A program made the position numbers and the translations under genes. From assembly GCF_000708715.2 (NCBI RefSeq), contig NZ_JENB01000003.1:63754-127753 (forward strand): a stretch of DNA of 64,000 nucleotides, given 5' to 3'. Source of the stretch: Pseudomonas putida W15Oct28 (GTDB lineage Bacteria; Pseudomonadota; Gammaproteobacteria; Pseudomonadales; Pseudomonadaceae). The notes under the pieces were generated by a model, which did not search any database, was not told the origin of the DNA, and was given only the letters and a program-made list of their open reading frames with translations. Below, one piece after another: positions 9,543 to 18,720 of this stretch. Each line of letters starts with the position of its first letter. Within the stretch, counting starts at the first letter, position 1.

Positions 9543-9571
9543 CGCCCGCGCCGGAGTAACCGGTGCGGGCG
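9543..9571 (+). terminator. Intergenic hairpin after the hexarate transporter gene
   Basis: A 12-base stem, CGCCCGCGCCGG with CCGGTGCGGGCG (one G-T pair), and a 5-base AGTAA loop. There is no U-run directly behind it, so it may be an mRNA-stability or attenuation element, not a full terminator. Confidence 0.45.
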
Positions 9572-9614
9572 GATGTACAAAAAAGCCTGAGAACCTGACA
9601 AGTAGGGCCCAAAC

Positions 9615-11168
9615 ATGCAGTTGATCGAACATTCCGACTCGCCCCGCTACGTCCGCCTGCATGACGACGACAACGTCGTGGTAGTGGTCAACGACGGCGG
9701 CCTGGGCGAAGGCGCCCGCTTTGCCGACGGCCTGACCCTGGTCGAAGGCGTACCACAAAGCCACAAAGTGGCCACCGTTGCCATCGCCCAGGGCGAGCCC
9801 GTGCGCCGCTACGGGCAAATCATCGGCTACGCGCTGGAAGACCTGCGCCAAGGCAGCTGGGTGCAGGAAAGCCAGCTGGCCATGCCGGCCGCCCCTGAGC
9901 TGGACAGCCTGCCGCGCTGCGACGCCGTCCCACAACCGCTGCCGCCGCTCGAAGGCTTCACGTTCGAAGGCTACCGCAACGCCGACGGCACCGTCGGCAC
10001 CCGCAACATCCTCGGTATCACCACCACCGTGCAGTGTGTGACCGGCGTGCTGGAGCATGCGGTCAAGCGCATTCGCAGCGAACTGCTGCCCAAATACCCC
10101 AACGTCGATGACGTGGTAGCCATCACCCACAGCTACGGCTGCGGCGTGGCCATCAACGCGCGCGACGCCTACATCCCGATCCGCACCGTGCGCAACCTGG
10201 CGCGCAACCCCAACCTGGGTGGCGAGGCGCTGGTCATCAGCCTCGGCTGTGAAAAGCTGCAAGCCGGCCAGGTGATGCACGACAACGACCCTTCAGTAGA
10301 CCTCAGCGACCCATGGCTGTACCGCCTGCAGGACGCCAGCCTGGGCTTTGTGGAAATGATCGAACAGATCATGGAACTGGCCGAAACCCGCCTGAAGAAG
10401 CTCGACCAGCGCCGCCGCGAAACCGTACCGGCCAGCGAGTTGATCCTTGGCATGCAGTGCGGCGGCAGCGATGCGTTCTCGGGCATCACCGCCAACCCGG
10501 CGCTGGGCTACGCAGCCGACTTGCTGGTACGCGCCGGCGCCACCGTGCTGTTTTCGGAAGTGACCGAGGTGCGTGACGCCATCTACATGCTGACCTCACG
10601 CGCCGAAAACCAGGAGGTCGCCGGCGCCTTGATACGCGAAATGGACTGGTACGACCGCTACCTGCAGCAAGGCGCCGCCGACCGCAGCGCCAACACGACG
10701 CCGGGCAACAAGAAAGGTGGCCTGTCCAATATCGTCGAGAAGTCGCTGGGGTCGATCGTCAAGTCCGGCAGCGGCGCCATCCAGGGCGTGCTCGGCCCAG
10801 GCGAGCGGGTAACGCGCAAGGGCCTGATCTTCTGCGCCACCCCGGCCAGCGACTTCGTCTGCGGCACCTTGCAACTGGCCGCCGGCATGAACCTGCATGT
10901 GTTCACCACCGGCCGAGGCACGCCCTACGGGCTGGCCATGGCGCCGGTGGTCAAGGTGTGCACGCGCACCGAACTGGCCCAGCGTTGGCCCGACCTGATC
11001 GATATCGACGCCGGGCGCATCGCCACAGGCCGCTCGACCATCGAAGAACTGGGCTGGGAACTGTTCCACTACTACCTGGACGTAGCCAGCGGCCGCAAGC
11101 AGACCTGGGCCGAGCAGCACCGCCTGCACAACGACATCACCCTGTTCAACCCGGCACCGATTACCTGA
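9615..11168 (+). CDS. garD: Galactarate dehydratase
   Basis: A 517-residue UxaA/GarD-family iron-dependent lyase that dehydrates D-galactarate to 5-dehydro-4-deoxyglucarate, the substrate of KdgD. A SAF-like N-terminal domain (about residues 1-85) precedes the conserved region with [28 protein letters not shown] and [11 protein letters not shown], whose Cys and His residues are expected metal and substrate ligands. Length is close to E. coli GarD. It lies between the transporter and the semialdehyde dehydrogenase, matching the order of the pathway. Confidence 0.94.
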   Translation: MQLIEHSDSPRYVRLHDDDNVVVVVNDGGLGEGARFADGLTLVEGVPQSHKVATVAIAQGEPVRRYGQIIGYALEDLRQGSWVQESQLAMPAAPELDSLPRCDAVPQPLPPLEGFTFEGYRNADGTVGTRNILGITTTVQCVTGVLEHAVKRIRSELLPKYPNVDDVVAITHSYGCGVAINARDAYIPIRTVRNLARNPNLGGEALVISLGCEKLQAGQVMHDNDPSVDLSDPWLYRLQDASLGFVEMIEQIMELAETRLKKLDQRRRETVPASELILGMQCGGSDAFSGITANPALGYAADLLVRAGATVLFSEVTEVRDAIYMLTSRAENQEVAGALIREMDWYDRYLQQGAADRSANTTPGNKKGGLSNIVEKSLGSIVKSGSGAIQGVLGPGERVTRKGLIFCATPASDFVCGTLQLAAGMNLHVFTTGRGTPYGLAMAPVVKVCTRTELAQRWPDLIDIDAGRIATGRSTIEELGWELFHYYLDVASGRKQTWAEQHRLHNDITLFNPAPIT

Positions 11169-11208
11169 TGCCAAGGGCTTGCTCGACCTTCGAACTGGCC
11201 ACCTTCTC

Positions 11209-11293
11209 TGTGGGAGCGGGCATGCCCGCGAACCCCGGCAAAGCCGGTGCCATAGACCGGGTTGCCTGCTTCGCGGGCACGCCCGCTCCCACA
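11209..11293. repeat. REP pair
   Basis: TGTGGGAGCGGGCATGCCCG at the left and CGGGCACGCCCGCTCCCACA at the right, with CCCCGGCAAAGCCGG in between, in the gap between garD and the dehydrogenase gene. Confidence 0.8.
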
Positions 11294-11327
11294 GTCCAAT
11301 TCACCCGTTAGTCAACAGGAGCACCCC

Positions 11328-12908
11328 ATGCCTGAAATCCTCGGCCACAACTTCATCGCCGGCCAGCGCAGCGCCGCTGGCCCACAGCGCCTGCAGAGCC
11401 TGGACGCCAGCACTGGCGAAGCCCTGCCCTACAGCTTCGCTCAAGCCAGCGAAGCCGAAGTAGACCAGGCCGCCAAGGCCGCCGCTGCCGCCTTCGCCGA
11501 ATTCCGCCAACTGGCCCCGGCCCGCCGCGCCGAATTCCTCGACGCCATTGCTGCCGAACTGGACGAGCTGGACGACGCCTTCGTCGCTATCGTCTGCCGC
11601 GAGACCGCCCTGCCCGCTGCCCGCATTCAAGGCGAGCGTGGCCGCACCAGCGGCCAGATGCGCCTGTTCGCCCAAGTACTGCGCCGTGGTGATTTCCTCG
11701 GTGCCCGTATCGACCTGGCCTTGCCCGAGCGCCAGCCGCTGCCCCGCGTGGACCTGCGCCAGATGCGCATTGGCGTCGGCCCGGTCGCCGTGTTCGGTGC
11801 CAGCAACTTCCCGCTGGCCTTCTCTACCGCCGGTGGCGACACCGCTGCTGCACTGGCCGCCGGTTGCCCGGTGGTGTTCAAGGCGCACAGCGGCCACATG
11901 GCCACCGCCGACCTGGTGGGTTGCGCAATCGTGCGCGCCGCCGAGCGCACCGGCATGCCCAAGGGCGTGTTCAACATGGTGTTCGGTGGTGGTGTGGGCG
12001 AATGGCTGGTCAAGCACCCGGCCATCCAGGCCGTGGGCTTCACCGGCTCGCTCAAAGGCGGCGACGCCCTGTGCCGCATGGCTGCCGAGCGCCCGCAGCC
12101 GATCCCAGTGTTCGCCGAGATGTCCAGCATCAACCCGGTGATCATCCTGCCAGCCGCCCTGGCCAAACGTGGCGAGGCCATCGCCCGTGAACTGGCCGGC
12201 TCGGTGTGCATGGGCGCCGGGCAGTTCTGCACCAACCCGGGGTTGGTGATCGGCCTGCAATCGCCACAATACAGCCAGCTTCTGGCCGACCTTGGCCAGC
12301 ACCTGGACCAGCAGGCCGGGCAAACCATGCTCAACGCAGGTGGCCTGCGCAGCTACGTCGGCGGCCTTGAGCACCTGCATGCCCATGCCGGTATCGAGCA
12401 CCTGGCCGGCCAGGCGCAGGCAGGCAGCCAGGCCCGCGCCCAGCTGTTCAAGGCCGATGCCCGCCTGCTGGTCGAGTCTGACCCGCTGCTGCAAGAAGAA
12501 GTGTTCGGCCCCACCACCGTGGCCGTAGAAGCGCAGGACAACGAACAGCTGCGCGCCGCCCTGCTAGGCCTGCGTGGCCAACTGACCGCTACCCTGATTG
12601 GCGAAGCGGAAGATTTCGAGGCCTACGCCTGGCTGGTGCCGTTGCTGGAGGAGAAGGTCGGGCGCATCCTGATCAATGGCTACCCGACCGGTGTCGAAGT
12701 GTGTGATGCCATGGTCCACGGCGGGCCTTACCCTGCGACCTCGGACGCCCGCGGTACTTCGGTCGGCACCTTGGCCATCGACCGCTTCCTGCGGCCGGTG
12801 TGCTACCAGAACTACCCGCAGGCCCTGCTGCCTGAGGCGCTACGTGACGGCAACCCGCTTGGCTTACGCCGACTGGTGAATGGGCAGTGGAGTGACAAGG
12901 CGGTCTGA
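11328..12908 (+). CDS. 2,5-dioxovalerate (2-oxoglutarate semialdehyde) dehydrogenase
   Basis: A 526-residue aldehyde dehydrogenase that oxidises 2-oxoglutarate semialdehyde to 2-oxoglutarate with NAD(P)+, the last step of the hexarate route. The cofactor region has FGASNFPLAFS, the general base is in AEMSSINPV, and the catalytic cysteine is in GAGQFCTNPGL (near residue 306). The ATG at 11328 follows CAGGAGC; a longer open frame upstream runs through the REP and is discarded. Product enters the TCA cycle directly. Confidence 0.93.
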   Translation: MPEILGHNFIAGQRSAAGPQRLQSLDASTGEALPYSFAQASEAEVDQAAKAAAAAFAEFRQLAPARRAEFLDAIAAELDELDDAFVAIVCRETALPAARIQGERGRTSGQMRLFAQVLRRGDFLGARIDLALPERQPLPRVDLRQMRIGVGPVAVFGASNFPLAFSTAGGDTAAALAAGCPVVFKAHSGHMATADLVGCAIVRAAERTGMPKGVFNMVFGGGVGEWLVKHPAIQAVGFTGSLKGGDALCRMAAERPQPIPVFAEMSSINPVIILPAALAKRGEAIARELAGSVCMGAGQFCTNPGLVIGLQSPQYSQLLADLGQHLDQQAGQTMLNAGGLRSYVGGLEHLHAHAGIEHLAGQAQAGSQARAQLFKADARLLVESDPLLQEEVFGPTTVAVEAQDNEQLRAALLGLRGQLTATLIGEAEDFEAYAWLVPLLEEKVGRILINGYPTGVEVCDAMVHGGPYPATSDARGTSVGTLAIDRFLRPVCYQNYPQALLPEALRDGNPLGLRRLVNGQWSDKAV

Positions 12909-12928
12909 CTGATGGCCTGAAACAAGAA

Positions 12929-12954
12929 AGCCCCGCACATGGCGGGGCTTTTCT
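12929..12954 (+). terminator. Rho-independent terminator of the galactarate operon
   Basis: Perfect 8-base stem AGCCCCGC/GCGGGGCT with ACATG loop and TTTTCTTT tail, 20 bases after the dehydrogenase stop. Confidence 0.9.
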
Positions 12955-12959
12955 TTGCC

Positions 12960-13082
12960 TGTACCGGCCTCTTCGCGGCGGTTCGACGCCTCGATAAACC
13001 CGCTCCCACAGGTACTGCGCAAGATTCAAGACTTGTGCGCTCTCTGTGGGAGCGGGCGAGCCCGCGAATAGGCCGGTATAGG
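12960..13082. repeat. REP pair (CTCTTCGCGG subtype)
   Basis: TACCGGCCTCTTCGCGG at the left and CCGCGAATAGGCCGGTA at the right with two GTGGGAGCGGG-type blocks inside, between the convergent dehydrogenase and GntR genes. The left arm is interrupted by GGTTCGACGCC, making this copy imperfect. Confidence 0.75.
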
Positions 13083-13093
13083 TCACAAGGGCC

Positions 13094-13843
13094 TCAGACC
13101 CCTTGCGCCTCAGCCTCTTCATGTACCTGACGCAAGCGCTCCCGGCTATTGCTCAGGTGCATGCGCATGGCCATCTTTGCCCCTTCGCTGTCACCCCGGG
13201 CGATTGCTTCATAAATCGCCTCGTGCTCATGCATCAACCGGCTCATGTAATGCGCCTGGTCATCACGGGCCAGCCGCGCCGAATTCACCCGGGTGCGCGG
13301 GATGATGCTGGTGCCCAGGTGGTTGATGATATCGGCGAAGTAATGATTGCCGCTGGCCTGGGCAATGCGCAGGTGGAACTGGAAGTCCGCCGACACCGCA
13401 TCATTGGCATGGGCCGCCCCTTCGTTGAGTTCGTCCAGCGCCGCACGCATGCCCGCCAGCTCTTCATCGCTGCGCCGCTGCGCGGCCAGGCCCGCCGACT
13501 CGATCTCCAGGGCAATACGCAACTCCAGCACCGCCAGCACTTCACGCAGGGTGACCACAGTCGCCGGGTCGATGCGAAAGCCCCCCGACGCCGGCGCGTC
13601 GAGCACGAACGTGCCGATGCCATGGCGGGTCTCGACCTGCCCGGCGGCCTGCAGCCGCGAGATCGCCTCACGCACCACGGTGCGGCTGACGCCCTCTTCG
13701 ACCATGATCTGCGATTCGGTCGGCAGCTTGTCGCCACGCTTGAGCTGGCCACTGCGAATGCGTTCGGTCAGCACTGTGACCAGTTCCTGGGCCAGACTGC
13801 GCGGCTTGCGCCGGGTCCTTGCCTGTACCTGTTGCTCTGTCAT
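13094..13843 (-). CDS. GntR-family (FadR/FCD) transcriptional regulator
   Basis: A 249-residue regulator with a winged helix (LPTESQIMVEEGVSRTVVREAI spans about residues 40-61, quoted in pieces: LPTESQIM and SRTVVREAISRL) and a C-terminal FCD ligand domain containing the metal/ligand residues D, H, H in DFQFHLRIA, and SRLMHEHEAI. FCD regulators usually sense organic acids, fitting hexarates. It is convergent with the galactarate operon, and an operator-like motif before it also occurs before kdgD, suggesting autoregulation plus control of the operon. Start taken as ATG 13843; a GTG at 13858 has no better ribosome site. Confidence 0.9.
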   Translation of the reverse strand: MTEQQVQARTRRKPRSLAQELVTVLTERIRSGQLKRGDKLPTESQIMVEEGVSRTVVREAISRLQAAGQVETRHGIGTFVLDAPASGGFRIDPATVVTLREVLAVLELRIALEIESAGLAAQRRSDEELAGMRAALDELNEGAAHANDAVSADFQFHLRIAQASGNHYFADIINHLGTSIIPRTRVNSARLARDDQAHYMSRLMHEHEAIYEAIARGDSEGAKMAMRMHLSNSRERLRQVHEEAEAQGV

Positions 13844-13889
13844 TGCCCTGTATTTCACCTAGAAAGACAGCGCTCATCATAGCGCAAGC

Positions 13890-13906
13890 AGTTGTACGAT
13901 CACATA
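13890..13906. promoter_or_regulatory. Candidate autoregulatory operator of the GntR gene
   Basis: AGTTGTACGATCACATA, 47 bases upstream of the GntR start on the minus strand, nearly identical to the site at 7085-7101 before kdgD. Confidence 0.55.
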
Positions 13907-14041
13907 CACCCGGTGCGGTATTTATTGCTCCCTCTTGCAAGCCTCGCCCATGAAAAAGCCGTTCCAAGCGCTGGCTCAGAGCCCGCGCGAGCCTGTACTG
14001 TGCGCCTTTGCGCTCACTCATCCATGGAAGGAAAATGCCGC

Positions 14042-14692
14042 ATGAAATCCCTCGACCGCCTATTGCTTGCCAGCGGCCTGCTGATACCCCTGTGGTTGCT
14101 GGCAGGTATCTGGCTCACCGCCCAGGCCTACCCAGGCTATGACCACCTGCAACAGGCCATGAGCCAGCTCGGCGCCGTAGGCGCGCCAACCCACAGCTGG
14201 TCGCCACTGGTAAACAACTTCCCACTCGCCGCCCTGTTCGCGCTGTTTGCCTGGGGCCTGGCCCGGCGCTGGCGTGATTCGAAGCTGGCAATGCTGAGTG
14301 CGGCCCTGGTGTTGCTGCATGGTGTCGGCAGCCTGGGCACCGGCTGGTTCGCGTGTGACCAAGGTTGCGCACCGGCGCAGCCGTCCACCTCACAGCAACT
14401 GCATAACCTGTCCGGCCTGCTGATGTTCCTCTCGCTGACCCTGGCCAGTGCCCTGTGGGCGTGGCTGGGCAGTCGCATTGCCAGCTCGCGGGCCTTTGCG
14501 CTGTTCTCCCTGGCCTGCGTGGTGCTGGCGATCGTTACCGTCGCGCTGATGGGCCAGGCAGCGCAAAACGGCCAGCTATTCGGCCTGTATCAACGCCTGA
14601 ACTATGGTGTGTCGGTCATCTGGGTTGCCGGTCTGGCTTGGGCGAGCCTGCGCAGGCCAGCCGCCAGCCCGCTGCGCATGGCCGTGGTCTGA
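14042..14692 (+). CDS. DUF998-type membrane protein
   Basis: A 216-residue inner-membrane protein with about six hydrophobic helices (near residues 8-28, 55-75, 84-103, 125-145, 155-175 and 185-203). Between helices it carries SQLGAVGAPTHSW and TGWFACDQGC, features of DUF998 proteins, whose function is unknown. The start is ATG 14042 after GGAAGG; the longer open frame upstream is not supported. No operon partner is evident; the next gene starts 74 bases on. Confidence 0.75.
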   Translation: MKSLDRLLLASGLLIPLWLLAGIWLTAQAYPGYDHLQQAMSQLGAVGAPTHSWSPLVNNFPLAALFALFAWGLARRWRDSKLAMLSAALVLLHGVGSLGTGWFACDQGCAPAQPSTSQQLHNLSGLLMFLSLTLASALWAWLGSRIASSRAFALFSLACVVLAIVTVALMGQAAQNGQLFGLYQRLNYGVSVIWVAGLAWASLRRPAASPLRMAVV

Positions 14693-14766
14693 CGGCAAAT
14701 TGCTGGCCCCCGGCATCGGAAAGCGAAGGCAAACTCCGTTCTCTTTCAGATGCTTAGGACAGCAAC

Positions 14767-15096
14767 ATGCGAGTATTTCTAGCAACGATGGCCGGTTGTA
14801 TGCTGGCCACGCTGGCTTTCGGCGCCCAGGCCCGGGCGCTGAGCCAGAATGATCGCCACACCTGCGGCTGGGGTGCGCAGATAGCCGCCGAGGCCCAGCA
14901 GGCCAAGCTTTCCGGGGTGACCCTGTACGCCACGCGCAAGAAGCTGCAGGTACGCAAATTCCCCAAACCGTGGATGCGCATGACCGCTTTCGGCATTACC
15001 GAGCAGACCTACAACAGCCGCTCGCGGCTCAAGCCTGCAGCGATCAAGCAGACTTACTATGAGCAGTGTGTTCAGCATGCCGTGGCAAAACGTTAA
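14767..15096 (+). CDS. Small secreted hypothetical protein
   Basis: A 109-residue protein with a signal peptide (residues 1-23, ending AQA), leaving a basic mature part of about 86 residues that contains two cysteines (HTCGWGAQIA and YEQCVQHA), possibly a disulfide. AGGA precedes the ATG. I do not recognise a family. It is followed by an REP element. Confidence 0.7.
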   Translation: MRVFLATMAGCMLATLAFGAQARALSQNDRHTCGWGAQIAAEAQQAKLSGVTLYATRKKLQVRKFPKPWMRMTAFGITEQTYNSRSRLKPAAIKQTYYEQCVQHAVAKR

Positions 15097-15137
15097 TTAC
15101 CTATTTATCAATAGCTTATTAGACAAACATAAAGCCC

Positions 15138-15208
15138 TGTAGGAGCAGCCTTGTGCTGCGATGAGGCCGGTGCTGCCGGCCTCTTCGCAGCACAAGGCTG
15201 CTCCTACA
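15138..15208. repeat. REP palindrome (GTAGGAGCAGCCTTG subtype)
   Basis: A near-perfect palindrome, arms TGTAGGAGCAGCCTTGTGCT and AGCACAAGGCTGCTCCTACA, with GGCCGG/CCGGCC core. Its right arm contains the stop codon of the LysR gene at 15204-15206, so the coding end and the repeat overlap. It separates convergent genes and may serve as a bidirectional terminator. Confidence 0.85.
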
Positions 15209-16133
15209 AAGACCGTGTCCGCCATGGGGCGCCAGCCCTGAAGCGGTCTTCCAGCCAGGCCTTGAAGGCACCCATGGCCGCTGTGTTCAGCCGTGCTGTC
15301 GGGCGCACCAGATAAATACCCGCCGCCACGTCGAGCTGCCATTGTGGCAGCACGCGCACCAGGCGGCCGCTGGCCAGGTCCTCGCCCATCAGCCAGTCGC
15401 CCCCGGCCAGAATCCCCACACCGCGCCGGGCCGCCTCCAGCAGCGCTTCGTTGTCATTGCTGCGTAGGCTACCGGCTACCTTGACGCTTATCTGCTGCTC
15501 GGCATTCATCAGTCGCCATTCAGGAAATGAACGTAAGCCACTGAAACCCAAGCAGTTATGGCTAGACAAATCTTCCGGTATTGCGGGTACGCCCTGTTGA
15601 GCGAGGTACAGGGGCGACGCACAGAGGATACGCACGTGGTCGCACAGCTTGCTGGCCACCAGACGGTTGTCTGCCAGTTCACCGATACGAATGGCGGTAT
15701 CGAACCCCTCGCCGATCAGGTCGACGAAACGGTCGGCATACTCGACCTCCACCGTCACCTGCGGGTAGGCCAGCACAAAGTCGGCCAACATCCCGCTCAA
15801 CCAGCGCCGCCCCATCGCCGCAGGTAACGCCAGGCGCAAACGCCCGCGCACGGTTGCCGCACCTTCGGCAGCCTCCTGCTCCGCTTCAGCAATCAGTCGG
15901 TTGGCCTCGCGTACTTTGGCCACCAGCCGCTCGCCCTCATCGGTAAAGCGCAACTGCCGCGTGCTGCGCTCCACCAGGCGAATACCCAGGCGTGCCTCCA
16001 GTGCACTCAGGCGCTTCGACAACACCGTGGGGTGGCGCTCCAGTTGCCGCCCGGCAGCGGCAAACGAGCCTTGCTCGTGCAAGGCCAGCAAGCTGGCAAG
16101 TTCATCGGCGCGGCGGCTGTCGAAGGCATCCAT
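15204..16133 (-). CDS. LysR-family transcriptional regulator
   Basis: A 309-residue regulator. The winged HTH is at about residues 14-75 (FAAAGRQLERHPTVLSKRLSALE region) and the substrate-binding domain covers about 95-300. It lies 34 bases downstream of the quinone oxidoreductase gene on the same strand, so the two may be co-transcribed, with the regulator second. Target and inducer are unknown. Its stop codon falls inside an REP element. Confidence 0.88.
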   Translation of the reverse strand: MDAFDSRRADELASLLALHEQGSFAAAGRQLERHPTVLSKRLSALEARLGIRLVERSTRQLRFTDEGERLVAKVREANRLIAEAEQEAAEGAATVRGRLRLALPAAMGRRWLSGMLADFVLAYPQVTVEVEYADRFVDLIGEGFDTAIRIGELADNRLVASKLCDHVRILCASPLYLAQQGVPAIPEDLSSHNCLGFSGLRSFPEWRLMNAEQQISVKVAGSLRSNDNEALLEAARRGVGILAGGDWLMGEDLASGRLVRVLPQWQLDVAAGIYLVRPTARLNTAAMGAFKAWLEDRFRAGAPWRTRSL

Positions 16134-16167
16134 GGCAAAGCTCGGCAGTGGGGTCAGGGGGTGGGCA

Positions 16168-17142
16168 TCAGGCAGTCAGGACCAGCGCGCCTTCCGACCG
16201 CCCTTGCTCCAGGTCCTCATGGGCCCTGGCCACTTCGGCCAGCGGGTAGCGACGCCAGACCCGAGGCTGGATGATACCCTCGGCGACGGCTGCCAGCACG
16301 TCGGCTGCGCGCTGCTGGTACTCCTCGACCGTGCGAGTATGTGCCGCCAGCGAAGGGCGGGTCACGTACAGCGAGCCCTTGGCATTGAGTGTGGCCACTT
16401 CGATCGCCGCCGGCGCACCGGATGTGCCCCCGAACGACACCAGCAGGCCGCGCACCCGCAGGCTGTCCAGCGAAGCCTGCAGCGACACCTTGCCGACACA
16501 GTCATAGGCCACGTCCACGCCCTGCCCCTGGGTCAGCTTGCGCACTTCGCTGGCCAACGTTGCCGCGTCGAACACCAGCACATGGTGACAGCCCGCGGCC
16601 TGGGCCCTGGCCACACCTTGCGGGCGTGATACCACGCCAATCACCGTCGCCCCGAGATGTCGCGCCCAAGGCGCCATCAGCTGGCCCAAGGCGCCGGCAG
16701 CACCGTACAGCAGCACCTGGGTACCCGGGCCCACAGCGTAGGTGGTTTTCAGCAAGTACTGCGCCGTGATGCCTTTGAACAGCACCGCTGCGGCGGCCTC
16801 GTCCTCCAACTGCGGCGGCAGCTTGACCAGCCGCTCGGCCGGGAACAACCGGCCGCTGGCATAGGCACCGACCGGCCCCATGGCATAAGCGACCCGGTCC
16901 CCCACCTGCACGTTGTGCACTGCATCCCCGACAGCAATGACCCTGCCTGCGCCTTCCAGCCCCAGGCCGGAAGGCAAGGCCAGGGGCGCACCGCCCTTGC
17001 GCTGCAACAGGTCCAGCGGATTCACGCCCATGGCTGTCTGCTCCAGCCAGGCCTGACCGGGCCCTGGAGTTTGCGCTGATACCAGTTCAGGCTGCATGAC
17101 GTCGGCGCTGCCGGTACTGTTGAGAGTGATACGGATAGCCAT
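16168..17142 (-). CDS. Zinc-independent quinone oxidoreductase (MDR family)
   Basis: A 324-residue medium-chain dehydrogenase/reductase of the QOR type. The NADPH fold contains YGAAGALGQL (about residues 145-154) and the N-terminal catalytic domain has GVNPLDLLQRKG; the structural-zinc cysteines of alcohol dehydrogenases are absent. It should reduce quinones or enones with NADPH. The ATG at 17142 is preceded by AGGA; 20 further residues upstream are in frame but unlikely. Confidence 0.9.
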   Translation of the reverse strand: MAIRITLNSTGSADVMQPELVSAQTPGPGQAWLEQTAMGVNPLDLLQRKGGAPLALPSGLGLEGAGRVIAVGDAVHNVQVGDRVAYAMGPVGAYASGRLFPAERLVKLPPQLEDEAAAAVLFKGITAQYLLKTTYAVGPGTQVLLYGAAGALGQLMAPWARHLGATVIGVVSRPQGVARAQAAGCHHVLVFDAATLASEVRKLTQGQGVDVAYDCVGKVSLQASLDSLRVRGLLVSFGGTSGAPAAIEVATLNAKGSLYVTRPSLAAHTRTVEEYQQRAADVLAAVAEGIIQPRVWRRYPLAEVARAHEDLEQGRSEGALVLTA

Positions 17143-17255
17143 GTTCGAATCCTGCTGGGTGGGTGTTCGAGTCAGGCTAATCAGGTAGGAAAAGTTGAAC
17201 AATCAGGCGGGGTGCAGATGATTTCTGCACCCCTTGCAGCAATTCACTCGGTGCC

Positions 17256-18470
17256 TCAGCAGCCCGTCAGCACCGCAGGGCGCCGCTCACCGGCGAAAAA
17301 CAACGGGCGCAGGCGCACGCCGATCAGGTTACCGGCATAAGCCGCCACCAACCACAGCCAGCCATGCACGCTGCCTGAGGCAATGCCACTGAAGTAGGCG
17401 CCGATGTTGCAGCCATAGGCCAGGCGCGAACCGTAGCCCAACAGCAGGCCACCGATGACTGCGGCAACCAGCGACGGCAGCGGGATTTTCAGGCTTGGCG
17501 CAAAACGCCCGGCAAGGCCGGCCGCCAGCAGCGCACCCAGCACGATGCCCAGGTCCATCACCGTGGTGATGTCTTGCCACAACGGCGAGGCCAAAGCCTT
17601 GGCATTGGCCGGCGCCTGCCAGAACACCCAGCTGCCGACATCCACGCCCAGGCCGTTGAGGGTTTTGGCCCCCCACAAGGCGAAGGCCGAAGTAATGCCC
17701 CACGGCCGCCCCGCCAGCGCCAGGGTCGCGTAGTTGAGCAGTGCCAGGGCGATGGCGCCCCACAGCAACGGCCACCGGCCGCGCAGGAAGCGACGCAGGC
17801 CCTGGTGTTCGCTGGCAACTGGCGCTTCCAGCGCGCCGTGCCGGCGTTTTTCCAGCACCACGGTGGCCCAGGCGATCAGCCCGAACACTGCAAGGCTTAC
17901 CAACAGCGCCGGCCCCACACCCCAGGCCTGCACGATCGAGGTGGCCGGGAACGACGGCAAGGCAAACCACCAGTCGGCATGATGGGTGGCGGTCACCGAA
18001 CCGATGATGAAGAACAGCAGGGTCACCAGCATGCGCGCATTGCCACCGCCAACGGTGAACAGCGTGCCCGAAGCGCAACCGCCGCCCAGCTGCATGCCGA
18101 TGCCGAAGATGAACGCACCGAACACGACCGAAACCCCCGCCGGAGCCACCAGGCCGGTGACCGGGTTGCCGAACAGGCTGCCAGCTGACAATGCCGGGAA
18201 GAACAGCAGCACCGCCAGGGCCAGCATGACCATCTGGGCACGCAAGCCCGCGCCACGGCGCTCGTTGATGAACACCCGCCACGCCGAGGTGAAGCCAAAG
18301 GCGGCGTGGTACAGGGTCAGGCCAAGCGCTGCGCCGATCAGCAGCAGCAATACCTGCTTGAAGCCGGCATTCAGGTTGAGGAACCAGGCGCCAGCCAACA
18401 GCAAGGCCAAGGCAATCAAAGGGGCGCCCAGGCGACGCGGTTCGGGTGTGGCAGTTGCGGAAAAACCCAT
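17256..18470 (-). CDS. YeeE/YedE-family sulfur-compound transporter
   Basis: A 404-residue membrane protein with about ten helices and two internally related halves. Each half has a conserved cysteine motif: LGGGCASGTLFTVGGG (about residue 120) and AYGCNIGAYFSG (about residue 365). In the family these cysteines relay thiosulfate or other sulfur anions across the membrane. The start at 18470 is chosen because 81 upstream in-frame residues run through an REP element. No rhodanese or TusA gene is adjacent. It is divergent from the LysR gene at 18721. Confidence 0.85.
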   Translation of the reverse strand: MGFSATATPEPRRLGAPLIALALLLAGAWFLNLNAGFKQVLLLLIGAALGLTLYHAAFGFTSAWRVFINERRGAGLRAQMVMLALAVLLFFPALSAGSLFGNPVTGLVAPAGVSVVFGAFIFGIGMQLGGGCASGTLFTVGGGNARMLVTLLFFIIGSVTATHHADWWFALPSFPATSIVQAWGVGPALLVSLAVFGLIAWATVVLEKRRHGALEAPVASEHQGLRRFLRGRWPLLWGAIALALLNYATLALAGRPWGITSAFALWGAKTLNGLGVDVGSWVFWQAPANAKALASPLWQDITTVMDLGIVLGALLAAGLAGRFAPSLKIPLPSLVAAVIGGLLLGYGSRLAYGCNIGAYFSGIASGSVHGWLWLVAAYAGNLIGVRLRPLFFAGERRPAVLTGC

Positions 18471-18531
18471 CGGAGTACTCGGATAACAGTAAAACGGACG
18501 GGAAGTATAACTCCAGAAAGTGCTGTATCCA

Positions 18532-18646
18532 TGTGGGAGCGGCCTTGTGTCGCGAAAGGGCCGCAAAGCGGCCCCTGATAGTCGCGTAGATGCCAAAATC
18601 GGGGGGCTGCTCTGCAGCCCTTTCGCGACACAAGGCCGCTCCCACA
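18532..18646. repeat. REP pair
   Basis: Arms GTGGGAGCGGCCTTGTGTCG and CGACACAAGGCCGCTCCCAC enclosing GGGCCGCAAAGCGGCCCC and GGGGGGCTGCTCTGCAGCCC. It lies in the 250-base divergent gap between the YeeE and LysR genes, an unusual place because it must sit near both promoters. Confidence 0.85.
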
Positions 18647-18720
18647 GGGAATAGCCGCTGAGGCGAGGTGATTTGTTAAGCTGATCAAAACGGTTAAAAA
18701 CCACCAAGGCCATTCACCCC

